Positions 13,595-21,818 of a stretch of 64,000 nucleotides of DNA are shown here, in pieces. Source of the stretch: Burkholderiales bacterium UBA1834 (GTDB taxonomy: Bacteria > Pseudomonadota > Gammaproteobacteria > Burkholderiales > Burkholderiaceae_C). The stretch is taken from assembly GCA_002339015.1 (NCBI GenBank), contig DDJC01000002.1, positions 84,600-148,599 of the forward strand. The letters run 5' to 3'. The position numbers were made by a program, and so were the translations under genes. The notes below the pieces were generated by a model. It saw nothing but the letters and a program-made list of their open reading frames with translations. It was not told the origin of the DNA and did not search any database. Positions within the stretch are counted from its first letter, which is position 1, and each line of letters starts with the position of its first letter.

Positions 13595-14125
13595 ATGTCG
13601 CAAGCCACCCCGAAAAATCCGCCTGCCGCCCGGACGGCTGCCACCAGCGCCGAGGCCCCGAAAGGCAGGCGCCGCACCCAGGTGCGCGACTCCGGCGTGC
13701 ACGGCAAGGGCGTCTACGCCGTGCGCCCCCTGCATGCCGGCGACACGGTGCTGGAATACCGCGGCGAGATCATCACCTGGCAGGAGGCGCTGGACCGCCA
13801 TCCGCACGATCCCAGCCAGCCCAATCACACCTTCTACTTCCATCTGGATGACGGCCATGTCATCGACGGCAAATACCAGGGCAATTCGGCCAAGTGGATC
13901 AACCACTCGTGCGCGCCCAACCTGGAGGCGGAGCAGGACGGCAACCGCGTCTTCCTGAAAGCCCTGCGCGACATCGCTCCGGGCGAGGAGTTGTTCTTCG
14001 ACTACGGGCTGGTGATCGACTCGCGCATCACGCCCAGCCTGAAGAAGGACTACGCTTGCTGGTGCGGCTCGCCCGACTGCCGGGGCACCATGCTGGCCAT
14101 CCGCCGCCGCAAGAAGAAGGCCTGA
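13595..14125 (+). CDS. SET-domain protein-lysine methyltransferase
   Basis: This protein has 176 residues from the ATG at 13595; an in-frame ATG at 13577 would add six. The SET motifs run in order: GKGVYAV and EYRGEII near the N-terminus, INHSCAPNLEAE (S-adenosylmethionine site and pseudoknot), GEELFFDYG, then a post-SET-like CWCGSPDCRGTM, whose three cysteines plus the NHSC cysteine can bind zinc. The N-terminal 30 residues are basic and Pro/Ala-rich, and the end is RRRKKKA, suggesting contact with nucleic acid or an acidic partner. Bacterial SET proteins methylate lysines of proteins; the target here is unknown. birA follows after five bases, so the two are likely co-transcribed. Confidence 0.9.
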   Translation: MSQATPKNPPAARTAATSAEAPKGRRRTQVRDSGVHGKGVYAVRPLHAGDTVLEYRGEIITWQEALDRHPHDPSQPNHTFYFHLDDGHVIDGKYQGNSAKWINHSCAPNLEAEQDGNRVFLKALRDIAPGEELFFDYGLVIDSRITPSLKKDYACWCGSPDCRGTMLAIRRRKKKA

Positions 14126-14130
14126 ACCTC

Positions 14131-14994
14131 ATGGACGCGGGCATCGCCGATCTGAACCAGGCCGCGGAACAACTGTGGCTGGCCGCCCAGCCCGACTGGC
14201 CCACCTTGTCTGTGGAGGTCTTGCCTGAAGTCGGCTCCACCAACGCCCACGCCCTGGCCTTGGGCCGCGATGGCGCCCGGGATCCGGTGGTGGTGACCGC
14301 CTGGCGCCAGACGGCCGGCAAGGGCCGCGCAGGCCGCCAGTGGGACGCCCAGCCCGGCCAGGCCCTCACGCTGAGCCTGGCCCTGCCGCTGGCGCTGGCG
14401 GACGTGCCCGGTGGCGGCAGCGCCTTGTCGCTGGCCGTGGGCCTGTGGACGGCCCAGGCGCTCGATGCGCTGCGCCCACCGGCCAGCGTTCCTGCCGTGC
14501 AACTGAAATGGCCCAATGACCTGTGGATCAACGACCGCAAGCTGGCCGGCATCCTGATCGAGGCCATCCAGGGCCCTGGCCTGCCCCCGGCGCAACGCTG
14601 GGTGGTGATCGGCCTGGGGCTGAATCTGGCCGGCACCCCGCACGCGCTGCGCAACGAGCGCACCGACACCGCCTCGGGGTTGGGCCTTCCTCTCACGCCG
14701 GGCCAGGCCATGGCCGCCGTGGTACCCGCCTGGCTGTCTGGCCTGCGTTGCTTCGAGCAAAAAGGCTTTGCGCCCTTGCGCACGGGCTACGATGCACGGG
14801 ATACCCTGCGGGGACGCGAGGTGGCCCTCTGGCGCCACCTGCAGAGCAGCGCAGCCGGAACCGCGGCCCCCGATGCCCAGGGCATCGCCCGAGGTGTGGA
14901 TGACCAAGGTGCGTTGCTCGTGGACGACGGCCAGGGCGCCCTGCAGCCCTGGCGGATCGGCGAAGTCAGCGTGCGCCCACGTTCCGAGACCTGA
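14131..14994 (+). CDS. birA: Biotin--[acetyl-CoA-carboxylase] ligase, no DNA-binding domain
   Basis: This 287-residue enzyme activates biotin with ATP and attaches it to the carboxyl carrier protein. The nucleotide/biotin loop GKGRAGRQW and the KWPNDLW motif are present. The protein starts directly with the catalytic domain, so it lacks the N-terminal helix-turn-helix of the E. coli BirA repressor and should not regulate transcription. It starts five bases after the SET-domain gene stop. The frame is open upstream inside that gene, but the ATG at 14131 matches the family length. Confidence 0.94.
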   Translation: MDAGIADLNQAAEQLWLAAQPDWPTLSVEVLPEVGSTNAHALALGRDGARDPVVVTAWRQTAGKGRAGRQWDAQPGQALTLSLALPLALADVPGGGSALSLAVGLWTAQALDALRPPASVPAVQLKWPNDLWINDRKLAGILIEAIQGPGLPPAQRWVVIGLGLNLAGTPHALRNERTDTASGLGLPLTPGQAMAAVVPAWLSGLRCFEQKGFAPLRTGYDARDTLRGREVALWRHLQSSAAGTAAPDAQGIARGVDDQGALLVDDGQGALQPWRIGEVSVRPRSET

Positions 14995-15071
14995 CACGGC
15001 AAACGACGCCATGGCATCCCCTATGATCCGGGGATCCTCCTCTCCACCGCCTCTGAGGTGTCGTTCCCCGT

Positions 15072-15851
15072 ATGCTGCGTGCGCTTGTTGTGGTGCTGAT
15101 CCTGGCCAACCTGGGCTTTTTCGCGTGGCGAGAAGGCTGGCTGGGTGGCCCCTGGAGCCACGCACACGCTGGCCGGGAGCCTGAACGCATCAAAGCCCAG
15201 GTGCACCCTGAGCGGCTGGTGGTCGAGCCTCCTGTGGCTGCCAGCGTCCCCGCCATGGGCAAAGACCTCGAGACCGCTGATGACGCGCCAGCAACTGCTG
15301 ATTCAAGCAGTGCCCCGGCCTCCGGCACGGACACACCGCCGCGCCCTGGCAATGGTGCCGCCGCAGGCCGTGCCAGCGCAGTGGCCGTGGCCGCCGGGCC
15401 CGTGTGCCTCGAAGCCGGTCCCTTCAGCCTCGCCGAGCAGCGTCAGGTGACGCCACAGCTGAACCAGTTGGCCTCGGGCAGCTGGACCTTGCAGAACGTG
15501 GCCGTGCAGGGCCTGTGGCTGGTCTACATGGGCCCCTACGGCGATGCTGAAGCCCTGGGGCGCAAGCAGGAAGAACTGCGCCGCATTCGCGGGCTTCAGT
15601 TTGAAGAAGTGCGCTCACCGGCCAATCTGGCGATGGGCGTGTCCCTGGGGCGCTACAACCAGGAGGCCCAGGCCCACAATGCCCTGGAAACGCTGCGACA
15701 GCGGGGCATCCGCACGGCCCGGGTCGTCACCGTCCGGCCAGCGCAGGATGTCGCCGTGGTACGCGTACCGCAGGCCAGCCTGGCCATCCAGCGGCTGCTG
15801 GCCAGCATGACGCTACCGGCGGGCAAGGGGTTTGGGGTGTGCAAGGGCTGA
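15072..15851 (+). CDS. Single-pass membrane protein with SPOR-like C-terminal domain
   Basis: The 259-residue product opens with one hydrophobic helix (LRALVVVLILANLGFFAW) and then a Pro/Ala-rich linker to about residue 110. The C-terminal region (CLEAGPFSLAEQRQV, WLVYMGPYGD, then VSLGRYNQEAQAHNALETLRQRGI) has the spacing of SPOR peptidoglycan-binding repeats, with two half-repeats visible. It is probably anchored in the inner membrane with the SPOR part in the periplasm, where such domains bind denuded glycan at division sites. It lies 77 bases after birA on the same strand. The SPOR call is from pattern, not alignment. Confidence 0.78.
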   Translation: MLRALVVVLILANLGFFAWREGWLGGPWSHAHAGREPERIKAQVHPERLVVEPPVAASVPAMGKDLETADDAPATADSSSAPASGTDTPPRPGNGAAAGRASAVAVAAGPVCLEAGPFSLAEQRQVTPQLNQLASGSWTLQNVAVQGLWLVYMGPYGDAEALGRKQEELRRIRGLQFEEVRSPANLAMGVSLGRYNQEAQAHNALETLRQRGIRTARVVTVRPAQDVAVVRVPQASLAIQRLLASMTLPAGKGFGVCKG

Positions 15852-15872
15852 GCCGGCAGCGTTGACGCAGAT

Positions 15873-17666
15873 TCAGTGGGCCCGGCGGCGCCAGCGTCCG
15901 ATACCCAGGCAGCCCCCCAGCAGCAAGCCCGCCAGCACGTCGACAAGGCTCAAAGCCCCCCCACCGCCACCACCACTGCCCCCACCATTGTTCTGGCTGT
16001 TGGTGCTTCCGCCACGAATGGCCGCAGCGTTGAAAAAGCTGGCAGAGGTAGCGGGCGACAAGTAGGGCGTCCATGGTTGGCCTTCGGCCCAACGCACAGC
16101 GGCATTGGTGTCGAGGACGCCCGCACCGCATGTCGCCGTGGTGCAAGTGCATGACCCGGAATTCACGGGCAACACGGCCGAACAAGCTGCTGCGTTGCCG
16201 ACAATCACATGCGGCCTGACCCCGTGGTTACGCAGGCCCGCCAGCAGCGCGTCCACACTCAAACCGGGATTGACCGCCCACATCAACGCCACCGTGCCCG
16301 CCACAATCGGTGCGGAGAAACTGGTCCCCGGAATGCTTCTGTAATCGTCCGTGGGAACCCCCCCCACCATGCTGGGTCCCGTCGGACCGGCATTCGTCGT
16401 GGTGTAAATGCTGTTGTCCGCAGCATTGACCGCTGGCGTCGGATCCCCCCCGAGAGTCGCAATGCCGGTGGCCGGTACAAAATTGGCGTACCGGGCCTTT
16501 TGTCCGTTGACATTGAGCGCAGTGACCGCCAGGGCGCCTGGACAACTCGCGGGCCGCGACGTCTCCAGGCCACCGCTCAGGTTGGACTGGCTCGCATTGC
16601 CGGCCGAAGCCACCAGGATCGCGCCCTTCTGCCTGAGGGTGGCAATCGCATCCGTGTACAGACAAGCGCCATCCATAGGGCGGCTTCTGTCACAGGTACA
16701 CCCACCGTCGCCACCAAAACTCAGATTGATCACCCGGGCCGGATGTGCATTGACCTTGGGCCGCCCGTTGTAGTTGATACCTGCGGCCCAGAGCATGCCT
16801 TCGATGATGTCAATGACCGCTGCGCCGCATTGGCCGCCCACCCGCACTGGCAACACCGGCGAGCCGGGCAAAGACGCCAGGATGCCTGAGATGCCCGCAT
16901 TGTTGTTGGTCTCGGCCCCCAGAATGCCGGCCACCTCGGTGCCATGCCAGGAACTGTCGTGCGCCCCGTCACAATCCGTGTAGAGCGAGGGGTTCTGGCT
17001 GATCTGCCCGGACGTCAGATAGTCCCCGGGGTCTGTCGCGTCATCGTCCATGCCGTTGCCATCATTGGCGTAATCGACTTCAGACACGAAGTCATAGCCG
17101 TCCTGGTAAAGGACGCGGCTGCTCAGATCGGGATGTCGCAACACACCCGTGTCCAGCACCGCCACCACGATCGGCTCCAGCGTCTTCCCGCCCAGGAAAT
17201 CCCAGGCCGTGGGTACATCGGGCAAGCCGCCCGTTGTACCCGCAGCAAGCCAGCCTTGCTGTGCATAACCGGGATCGTTGGGCGGGATGGGAGACACGAC
17301 CGCATGGCGCTGTGCCAGCTCATTCACCACCACCCATTCAACGTCAGGGTTCTGGCGCAGCCGGGCCGCCTGCGCCTCGGCCTCCCGAAGACGGATCGGG
17401 CGCCCGTTGTGGATCACGTTCGCGGCGAATGCAGTGGGACGCTCCACCACATAGGAGATGCCCGCCTGGCGCGCGGCGTTGGCCAGTCGCAGCCGCACAC
17501 GCTGAGGCTGTTCGCGTGGCATGGCGGCCGCCTGCAGCCGCACGACAGACGTCGGTGTCGCCCCGTTTTTCATCTTGACAATCAGGCCCAGCGCCATGCG
17601 CTCCGCCGCCATGCTCCATGAGCAAGCCAGCGATAGAACCATCACAGCCAGGGCCTTGCGCGTCAC
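15873..17666 (-). CDS. Secreted S8 subtilisin-like protease with GlyGly-CTERM-like tail
   Basis: This 597-residue protease has a signal peptide (residues 1-20), an I9-like propeptide region (about 25-115) and a peptidase S8 domain with the catalytic triad Asp172 (VLDTG), His241 (HGTEVAG) and Ser449 (GTSFSAP). Cysteines around 323-337 and 495-513 suggest disulfides. The C-terminus is a Gly-rich spacer (about 560-570), one hydrophobic helix and RWRRRAH, the layout of GlyGly-CTERM/rhombosortase sorting signals. The start is a GTG at 17666, supported by AAAGGAG 6-7 bases upstream. It is convergent with the SPOR-like gene. The substrates are unknown. Confidence 0.93.
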   Translation of the reverse strand: MTRKALAVMVLSLACSWSMAAERMALGLIVKMKNGATPTSVVRLQAAAMPREQPQRVRLRLANAARQAGISYVVERPTAFAANVIHNGRPIRLREAEAQAARLRQNPDVEWVVVNELAQRHAVVSPIPPNDPGYAQQGWLAAGTTGGLPDVPTAWDFLGGKTLEPIVVAVLDTGVLRHPDLSSRVLYQDGYDFVSEVDYANDGNGMDDDATDPGDYLTSGQISQNPSLYTDCDGAHDSSWHGTEVAGILGAETNNNAGISGILASLPGSPVLPVRVGGQCGAAVIDIIEGMLWAAGINYNGRPKVNAHPARVINLSFGGDGGCTCDRSRPMDGACLYTDAIATLRQKGAILVASAGNASQSNLSGGLETSRPASCPGALAVTALNVNGQKARYANFVPATGIATLGGDPTPAVNAADNSIYTTTNAGPTGPSMVGGVPTDDYRSIPGTSFSAPIVAGTVALMWAVNPGLSVDALLAGLRNHGVRPHVIVGNAAACSAVLPVNSGSCTCTTATCGAGVLDTNAAVRWAEGQPWTPYLSPATSASFFNAAAIRGGSTNSQNNGGGSGGGGGGALSLVDVLAGLLLGGCLGIGRWRRRAH

Positions 17667-17770
17667 TCGGATCTCCTTTGGAATTCGGTCGCGCCAGATT
17701 ATCGGCGCGCCTTCCCGGCTGTGAAGTAGGCGTTACAGGGTGTTCGGCCGTTTGACGGGAAAGTTCAACG

Positions 17771-17801
17771 CTAAAAACAACAAACGGCCCCGTGGGGCCG
17801 T
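17771..17801 (-). terminator. Intrinsic terminator of gap
   Basis: ACGGCCCC-GT-GGGGCCGT (17784-17801) is a perfect inverted repeat. On the minus strand it is followed by TTGTTGTTTTTAG, so it ends the tkt/gap transcript 34 bases after the gap stop codon. Confidence 0.85.
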
Positions 17802-17834
17802 CTGCATTCAGTGTGGTAACTGATTAAGTCTTGA

Positions 17835-18833
17835 TCACTTGGCCACGACGCGTGCCATTTCCAACACCTTGTTGGAATAGCCCCACTCGTTGTCGTACCA
17901 GGACACGACCTTCACGAAAGTTTTGTCCAAAGCAATGCCCGCCTCTGCATCGAACACGGAGGTGCACGATTCGCCGCGGAAGTCGGTGGCCACCACCTTG
18001 TCTTCCGTGTAACCCAGCACGCCCTTGAGGGCGCCTTGCGACTGGGCCTTCATCTCGGCGCAGATCTCTTCGTAGGTGGCGTCCTTGTTCAGCTCGACCG
18101 TGAGGTCCACCACCGACACGTCGGAGGTGGGCACGCGGAAGGCCATGCCGGTCAGCTTCTTGTTGAGCTCGGGGATCACCACGCCCACGGCCTTGGCGGC
18201 ACCGGTGGAGCTGGGGATGATGTTCTCGAGGATGCCGCGGCCGCCGCGCCAGTCCTTGTTCGAGGGGCCGTCGACCGTCTTCTGCGTGGCGGTGGCGGCG
18301 TGCACGGTGGTCATCAGGCCGCGCTTGATGCCCCACTTGTCGTTCAGCACCTTGGCGATCGGGGCCAGGCAGTTGGTGGTGCACGAGGCGTTGGAGATGA
18401 TGGCCTCGCCCTTGTAGGTGCCGTGGTTCACGCCGTAGACGAACATCGGGGTGTCGTCCTTCGACGGGGCCGACAGGATCACCTTCTTGGCGCCGGCCTT
18501 CAGGTGGGCCTCGGCGGTGTCCTTGGTCAGGAAGAGGCCGGTCGATTCGACCACCACGTCGGCGCCGACTTCGTCCCACTTCAGCTCGGCGGGGTTCTTC
18601 ACGGCAGTCAGGCGGATGCGCTTGCCGTTGACGATCAGGGTGTTGCCATCAACGGAAACGTCGCCCTTGAAGCGGCCGTGCACGCTGTCGTACTTCAGCA
18701 TGTAGGCCAGGTAGTCGGGCTCGAGCAGGTCGTTGATGCCGACGACTTCGATGTCGTTGAAGTTCTGAACGGCGGCGCGAAACACCATGCGGCCAATGCG
18801 GCCAAAACCGTTGATACCGATCTTGATGGTCAT
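17835..18833 (-). CDS. gap: Glyceraldehyde-3-phosphate dehydrogenase, type I
   Basis: This 332-residue enzyme converts glyceraldehyde-3-phosphate to 1,3-bisphosphoglycerate with NAD(P). The Rossmann motif INGFGRIGR (7-15) and the catalytic cysteine at 151 in ASCTTNCLAP are intact. An Asp-type residue after the second strand (GINDLLEP) is the usual NAD-preferring arrangement. The ATG at 18833 starts MTIKIGINGFG. It lies 59 bases after tkt on the same strand and before a strong terminator, so tkt-gap likely form one unit for glycolysis, pentose phosphate or a carbon cycle. No RuBisCO or phosphoribulokinase is in the window. Confidence 0.97.
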   Translation of the reverse strand: MTIKIGINGFGRIGRMVFRAAVQNFNDIEVVGINDLLEPDYLAYMLKYDSVHGRFKGDVSVDGNTLIVNGKRIRLTAVKNPAELKWDEVGADVVVESTGLFLTKDTAEAHLKAGAKKVILSAPSKDDTPMFVYGVNHGTYKGEAIISNASCTTNCLAPIAKVLNDKWGIKRGLMTTVHAATATQKTVDGPSNKDWRGGRGILENIIPSSTGAAKAVGVVIPELNKKLTGMAFRVPTSDVSVVDLTVELNKDATYEEICAEMKAQSQGALKGVLGYTEDKVVATDFRGESCTSVFDAEAGIALDKTFVKVVSWYDNEWGYSNKVLEMARVVAK

Positions 18834-18892
18834 GTCAGTTCTCTCTTGAAGAATTGAATTGCAGGAAAACTTGTTCGTGGCGGACGCAGGGT

Positions 18893-20950
18893 TCAGCGCT
18901 TGAGGCGCGCGACGCCCAGCGCCACCTTGACGGTGTTGACGACGTTCTCGGTCGTGAAGCCGAAGTGCTTGAACAGCACGTTGGCCGGGGCCGATTCGCC
19001 GTAGGTGTCGATGCCGACCACGGCGGCGCAGCCGTACTTCCACCAGAAGTCGGTCACACCGGCCTCGACCGCCACGCGGGGCAGGCCGTCGGGCAGCACG
19101 CTCTTCTTGTAGGCAACGGGCTGGCGGTCGAACACGGTGGTCGAGGGCATGGACACCACGCGCACGGCGATGCCTTGCTTGGCCAGTTCGGCCTGGGCAT
19201 GCAGCGCCAGTTGCACTTCAGAGCCGGTGGCAATGATCACGCCCTGGGCCTTCTTGCGCAGGCCCGCCTCGGCGGGCTCGGCCAGCACGTAGCCACCCTG
19301 GGTGATCACGTCGGCGTCGGTCTTGGGCGCATAGGGCAGGTTCTGGCGCGACAGCAGCAGCGCGCTGGGCCGGTTCTTGTTGGCCAGGGCCATGGTCCAG
19401 GCCACGGCGGTCTCGGCCGTGTCGGCCGGGCGCCAGACATCGAGGCCGGGGATCAGGCGCAGGCTGGCAGCGTGCTCGACCGACTGGTGGGTCGGGCCAT
19501 CTTCGCCCAGGCCGATGGAATCGTGCGTGAACACGTGGATCACGCGCTGCTTCATCAGCGCGGCCATGCGGATGGCGTTGCGGCTGTAATCGCTGAAGGT
19601 CAGGAAGGTGCCGCCGTAGGGGATGAAGCCGCCGTGCAGGGCCACGCCGTTCATGATCGCGGCCATGCCGAACTCGCGCACACCGTAGTTGATGTGGCGG
19701 CCGGGCTTGCCGTCTTCGGTCAGGACCACGGCGCCCTGCTCATCGAAACGCAGAGGCGGCGTGCTCTTGGTGTTGGTGAGGTTCGAGCCGGTCAGGTCGG
19801 CGCTGCCGCCCAGCAGTTCGGGCAGCGCGGCCGTGAAGAACTCCAGCGCGATCTGGCTGGCCTTGCGGCTGGCCACGGTTTCAGCCTTGTCGTGCGCGGC
19901 GCCCACGGCGTTCACGGCGATCTCGGCGAAGTTGGCGGGCAGCTCACCCGCCATGCGGCGCTTGAACTCGGCGGCCAGGCTGGGGTGGGCGGCCTCGTAG
20001 GCAGCGAAACGCTGGTTCCAGTCGTCCACCAGCAGCTGGCCTTCGGCCTTGGCGTCCCAGTCGGCATAGACCTCTTCGGGGAACACGAAGGGCTCGTGCG
20101 CCCAGCCGATGGCCTCGCGGGTCAGGGCGATTTCTTCGGCACCCAGCGGTTCGCCGTGGGCCTTGGCGGTGTTGGCGCGGTTGGGCGAGCCCTTGCCGAT
20201 GGCCGTCTTGCAGACGATCAGCGTGGGCTTGGTCTGGCTTTGCTTGGCCTGGGCGATGGCGGCGTCCACCTCGTCCACGTCATGGCCGTCGATCAGGTCG
20301 ATCACGTCCCAGCCGTAGGCTTCGAAGCGCTTGGGCGTGTCGTCGATGAACCAGGGCGCGACCTGGCCGTCGATCGAGATGCCGTTGTCGTCGTACAGCG
20401 CGATCAGCTTGTTGAGCTTCCAGGCACCTGCCAGCGCGGCAGCTTCGTGGCTGATGCCTTCCATCAGGCAGCCGTCGCCCAGGAAGACATAGGTGTGGTG
20501 GTTGACGATGGCGTGGCCATCGCGGTTGAACTCGGCGGCCAGCAGCTTCTCGGCCAGCGCGAAGCCCACGGCGTTGGTGACGCCCTGGCCCAGCGGGCCG
20601 GTGGTGGTTTCGACGCCCGGGGTGTAGCCGACTTCGGGGTGGCCCGGGGTCTTGCTGTGCAGTTGGCGGAAGTTCTTGAGTTCTTCAACCGACAGGTCGT
20701 AGCCCGTCAGGTGCAGCAGCGCGTACAGCAGCATCGAGCCGTGGCCATTGGACAGCACGAAGCGGTCACGGTCGGCCCACTGGGGCTGCGAGGGGTGGTG
20801 GCGCAGGTGACGCCCCCACAGGGCGACAGCGATGTCGGCCATGCCCATCGGGGCGCCGGGGTGACCAGAGTTGGCTTGCTGGACGGCGTCCATCGCCAGC
20901 GCGCGGATGGCATGGGCCATGGCGGAGGCGTTCTTGGTGGTGTCGGGCAT
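18893..20950 (-). CDS. tkt: Transketolase
   Basis: This 685-residue enzyme uses thiamine diphosphate to move two-carbon ketol units between sugar phosphates. The N-terminal motif (SGHPGAPMGMAD), the diphosphate/Mg site (GDGCLMEG, then an Asn further on), the pyrimidine-binding region (FGMAAIMNG) and the C-terminal domain are all present. The length is standard. I use the ATG at 20950; a GTG three codons upstream is in frame but not better supported. The gene is upstream of gap on the same strand. The pilin terminator lies before it, so it needs its own promoter between about 20951 and 21034. Confidence 0.97.
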   Translation of the reverse strand: MPDTTKNASAMAHAIRALAMDAVQQANSGHPGAPMGMADIAVALWGRHLRHHPSQPQWADRDRFVLSNGHGSMLLYALLHLTGYDLSVEELKNFRQLHSKTPGHPEVGYTPGVETTTGPLGQGVTNAVGFALAEKLLAAEFNRDGHAIVNHHTYVFLGDGCLMEGISHEAAALAGAWKLNKLIALYDDNGISIDGQVAPWFIDDTPKRFEAYGWDVIDLIDGHDVDEVDAAIAQAKQSQTKPTLIVCKTAIGKGSPNRANTAKAHGEPLGAEEIALTREAIGWAHEPFVFPEEVYADWDAKAEGQLLVDDWNQRFAAYEAAHPSLAAEFKRRMAGELPANFAEIAVNAVGAAHDKAETVASRKASQIALEFFTAALPELLGGSADLTGSNLTNTKSTPPLRFDEQGAVVLTEDGKPGRHINYGVREFGMAAIMNGVALHGGFIPYGGTFLTFSDYSRNAIRMAALMKQRVIHVFTHDSIGLGEDGPTHQSVEHAASLRLIPGLDVWRPADTAETAVAWTMALANKNRPSALLLSRQNLPYAPKTDADVITQGGYVLAEPAEAGLRKKAQGVIIATGSEVQLALHAQAELAKQGIAVRVVSMPSTTVFDRQPVAYKKSVLPDGLPRVAVEAGVTDFWWKYGCAAVVGIDTYGESAPANVLFKHFGFTTENVVNTVKVALGVARLKR

Positions 20951-21034
20951 GGAGAACACGGAGAAGAGAAAAAGGGGATTTTAGCGTCTTGCAAAGAACC
21001 CGCTTTTAAACCAGGAGCGCAAAAGCACCCGCGG

Positions 21035-21070
21035 AAAAAAGCAAGACGGGCCCGCAGGCCCGTCTTGCTT
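21035..21070 (-). terminator. Intrinsic terminator of the pilin gene
   Basis: A 14-bp perfect stem with the four-base loop CGCA (21039-21070) is followed on the minus strand by a run of six T. It lies 15 bases after the pilin stop codon and is the strongest terminator in the window. Confidence 0.92.
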
Positions 21071-21085
21071 TCCGGTTGAGAACGG

Positions 21086-21553
21086 TCAGGTGTTGAAGCC
21101 AGTGTTGGACTTCGAGCAGCCGCTTTCGCTGGCCTTGATAGTCCAAGTCAAAGCGTTGGGATTGGTCGCAGTATCGGGGGTCATGGTGACTTTACAATTG
21201 CCAGCAGCGCCGTTCCCTGTGATCACCAAATTACCGCCAGTCCACGTAACGGCACCTGCGGCATGGGGGGGGGTGGGGAGCGTCTCAGAACGAATAAAAC
21301 CGCCATCAAACAGAAGTTTTGCCGTATTGCAGGAAGCCATCGTGCCATTGTTTTCCTGCAGACATTGCGCAACACCTTGTTGAATGTTCGCCACGGAAGC
21401 CACGTTGGCCGCCCAGCGGCCGCGAGAAACGTAATCCTGATACTGCGGAATAGCCACCGCAGCCAGAATACCAATGATCGCCACCACGATCATCAGTTCG
21501 ATCAGCGTGAAACCCTTTTGTGCCTTGCGGCGTGCTTGTTGCAGCTTGGTCAT
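21086..21553 (-). CDS. pilA: Type IV major pilin (PilA/PilE type)
   Basis: This 155-residue prepilin has a short basic leader ending in Gly14. PilD would cut it before Phe15, leaving the classic FTLIELMIVVAIIGILAAVA helix with Glu at mature position 5. Four cysteines (in AQCLQENN, ASCNTAK, GNCKVT and SGCSK) allow two disulfides, including the C-terminal D-loop. The ATG at 21553 has CGGAG about 8 bases upstream. The frame is open upstream, but that region holds the promoter. A sigma-54-type promoter (21635-21650) and tandem inverted repeats (21779-21818) lie upstream. No pilin glycosyltransferase gene follows. Confidence 0.95.
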   Translation of the reverse strand: MTKLQQARRKAQKGFTLIELMIVVAIIGILAAVAIPQYQDYVSRGRWAANVASVANIQQGVAQCLQENNGTMASCNTAKLLFDGGFIRSETLPTPPHAAGAVTWTGGNLVITGNGAAGNCKVTMTPDTATNPNALTWTIKASESGCSKSNTGFNT

Positions 21554-21634
21554 GTTGAACTCCGGTAGGGCCGCGGCCCTGGTTGTGAGGTTGCTGTCGA
21601 TCCGGGGCCGGATCGACCGCCGTGCCTTTCTATG

Positions 21635-21650
21635 AGCACCCCTCATGCCA
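21635..21650 (-). promoter_or_regulatory. Sigma-54 (RpoN) promoter candidate for the pilin gene
   Basis: The minus strand reads TGGCATGAGGGGTGCT, against the consensus TGGCACG-N4-TTGC. The GG and GC doublets sit at the required spacing, with two mismatches elsewhere. The expected start of transcription is near 21625, giving a leader of about 70 bases. Pilin genes are commonly RpoN/PilR dependent. Confidence 0.6.
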
Positions 21651-21778
21651 GGGGTGGAACCCCACAGAAACCTGCCAAATTCCACACGTTTACCCGGAAG
21701 CCAGCCTCGTTTTTGTTGCATCTGTTTACGAGAGTGCCGAGTCATGGTGACGTTTCAAGTCCCTGCCGAGGCCTTAGG

Positions 21779-21818
21779 CTGACATTTATTGTCAGCACCG
21801 CCTGACACCTCACGTCAG
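21779..21818. promoter_or_regulatory. Tandem CTGAC-N7-GTCAG inverted repeats upstream of the pilin
   Basis: Two 17-base sites with identical arms (21779-21795 and 21802-21818) have centres 23 bp apart. They lie about 155-195 bp upstream of the predicted pilin transcription start, the right distance for an RpoN enhancer. The TGTC/GACA cores recall PilR sites. The second site overlaps the stop codon of the metallo-hydrolase gene. Confidence 0.5.

Noticed and set aside
10737..13958. A very long open frame antisense to topB (over 1000 codons)
   Set aside because: High-GC coding DNA leaves antisense frames open. The translation has no domain pattern and topB on the other strand is complete.
17835..20950. 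Calvin-cycle operon built on tkt-gap
   Set aside because: No RuBisCO, phosphoribulokinase or cbbR gene is present; the pair also serves glycolysis and the pentose phosphate pathway.
18854..21079. A 740-codon frame antisense to tkt
   Set aside because: It has no recognisable motif and lies entirely over a standard transketolase gene.
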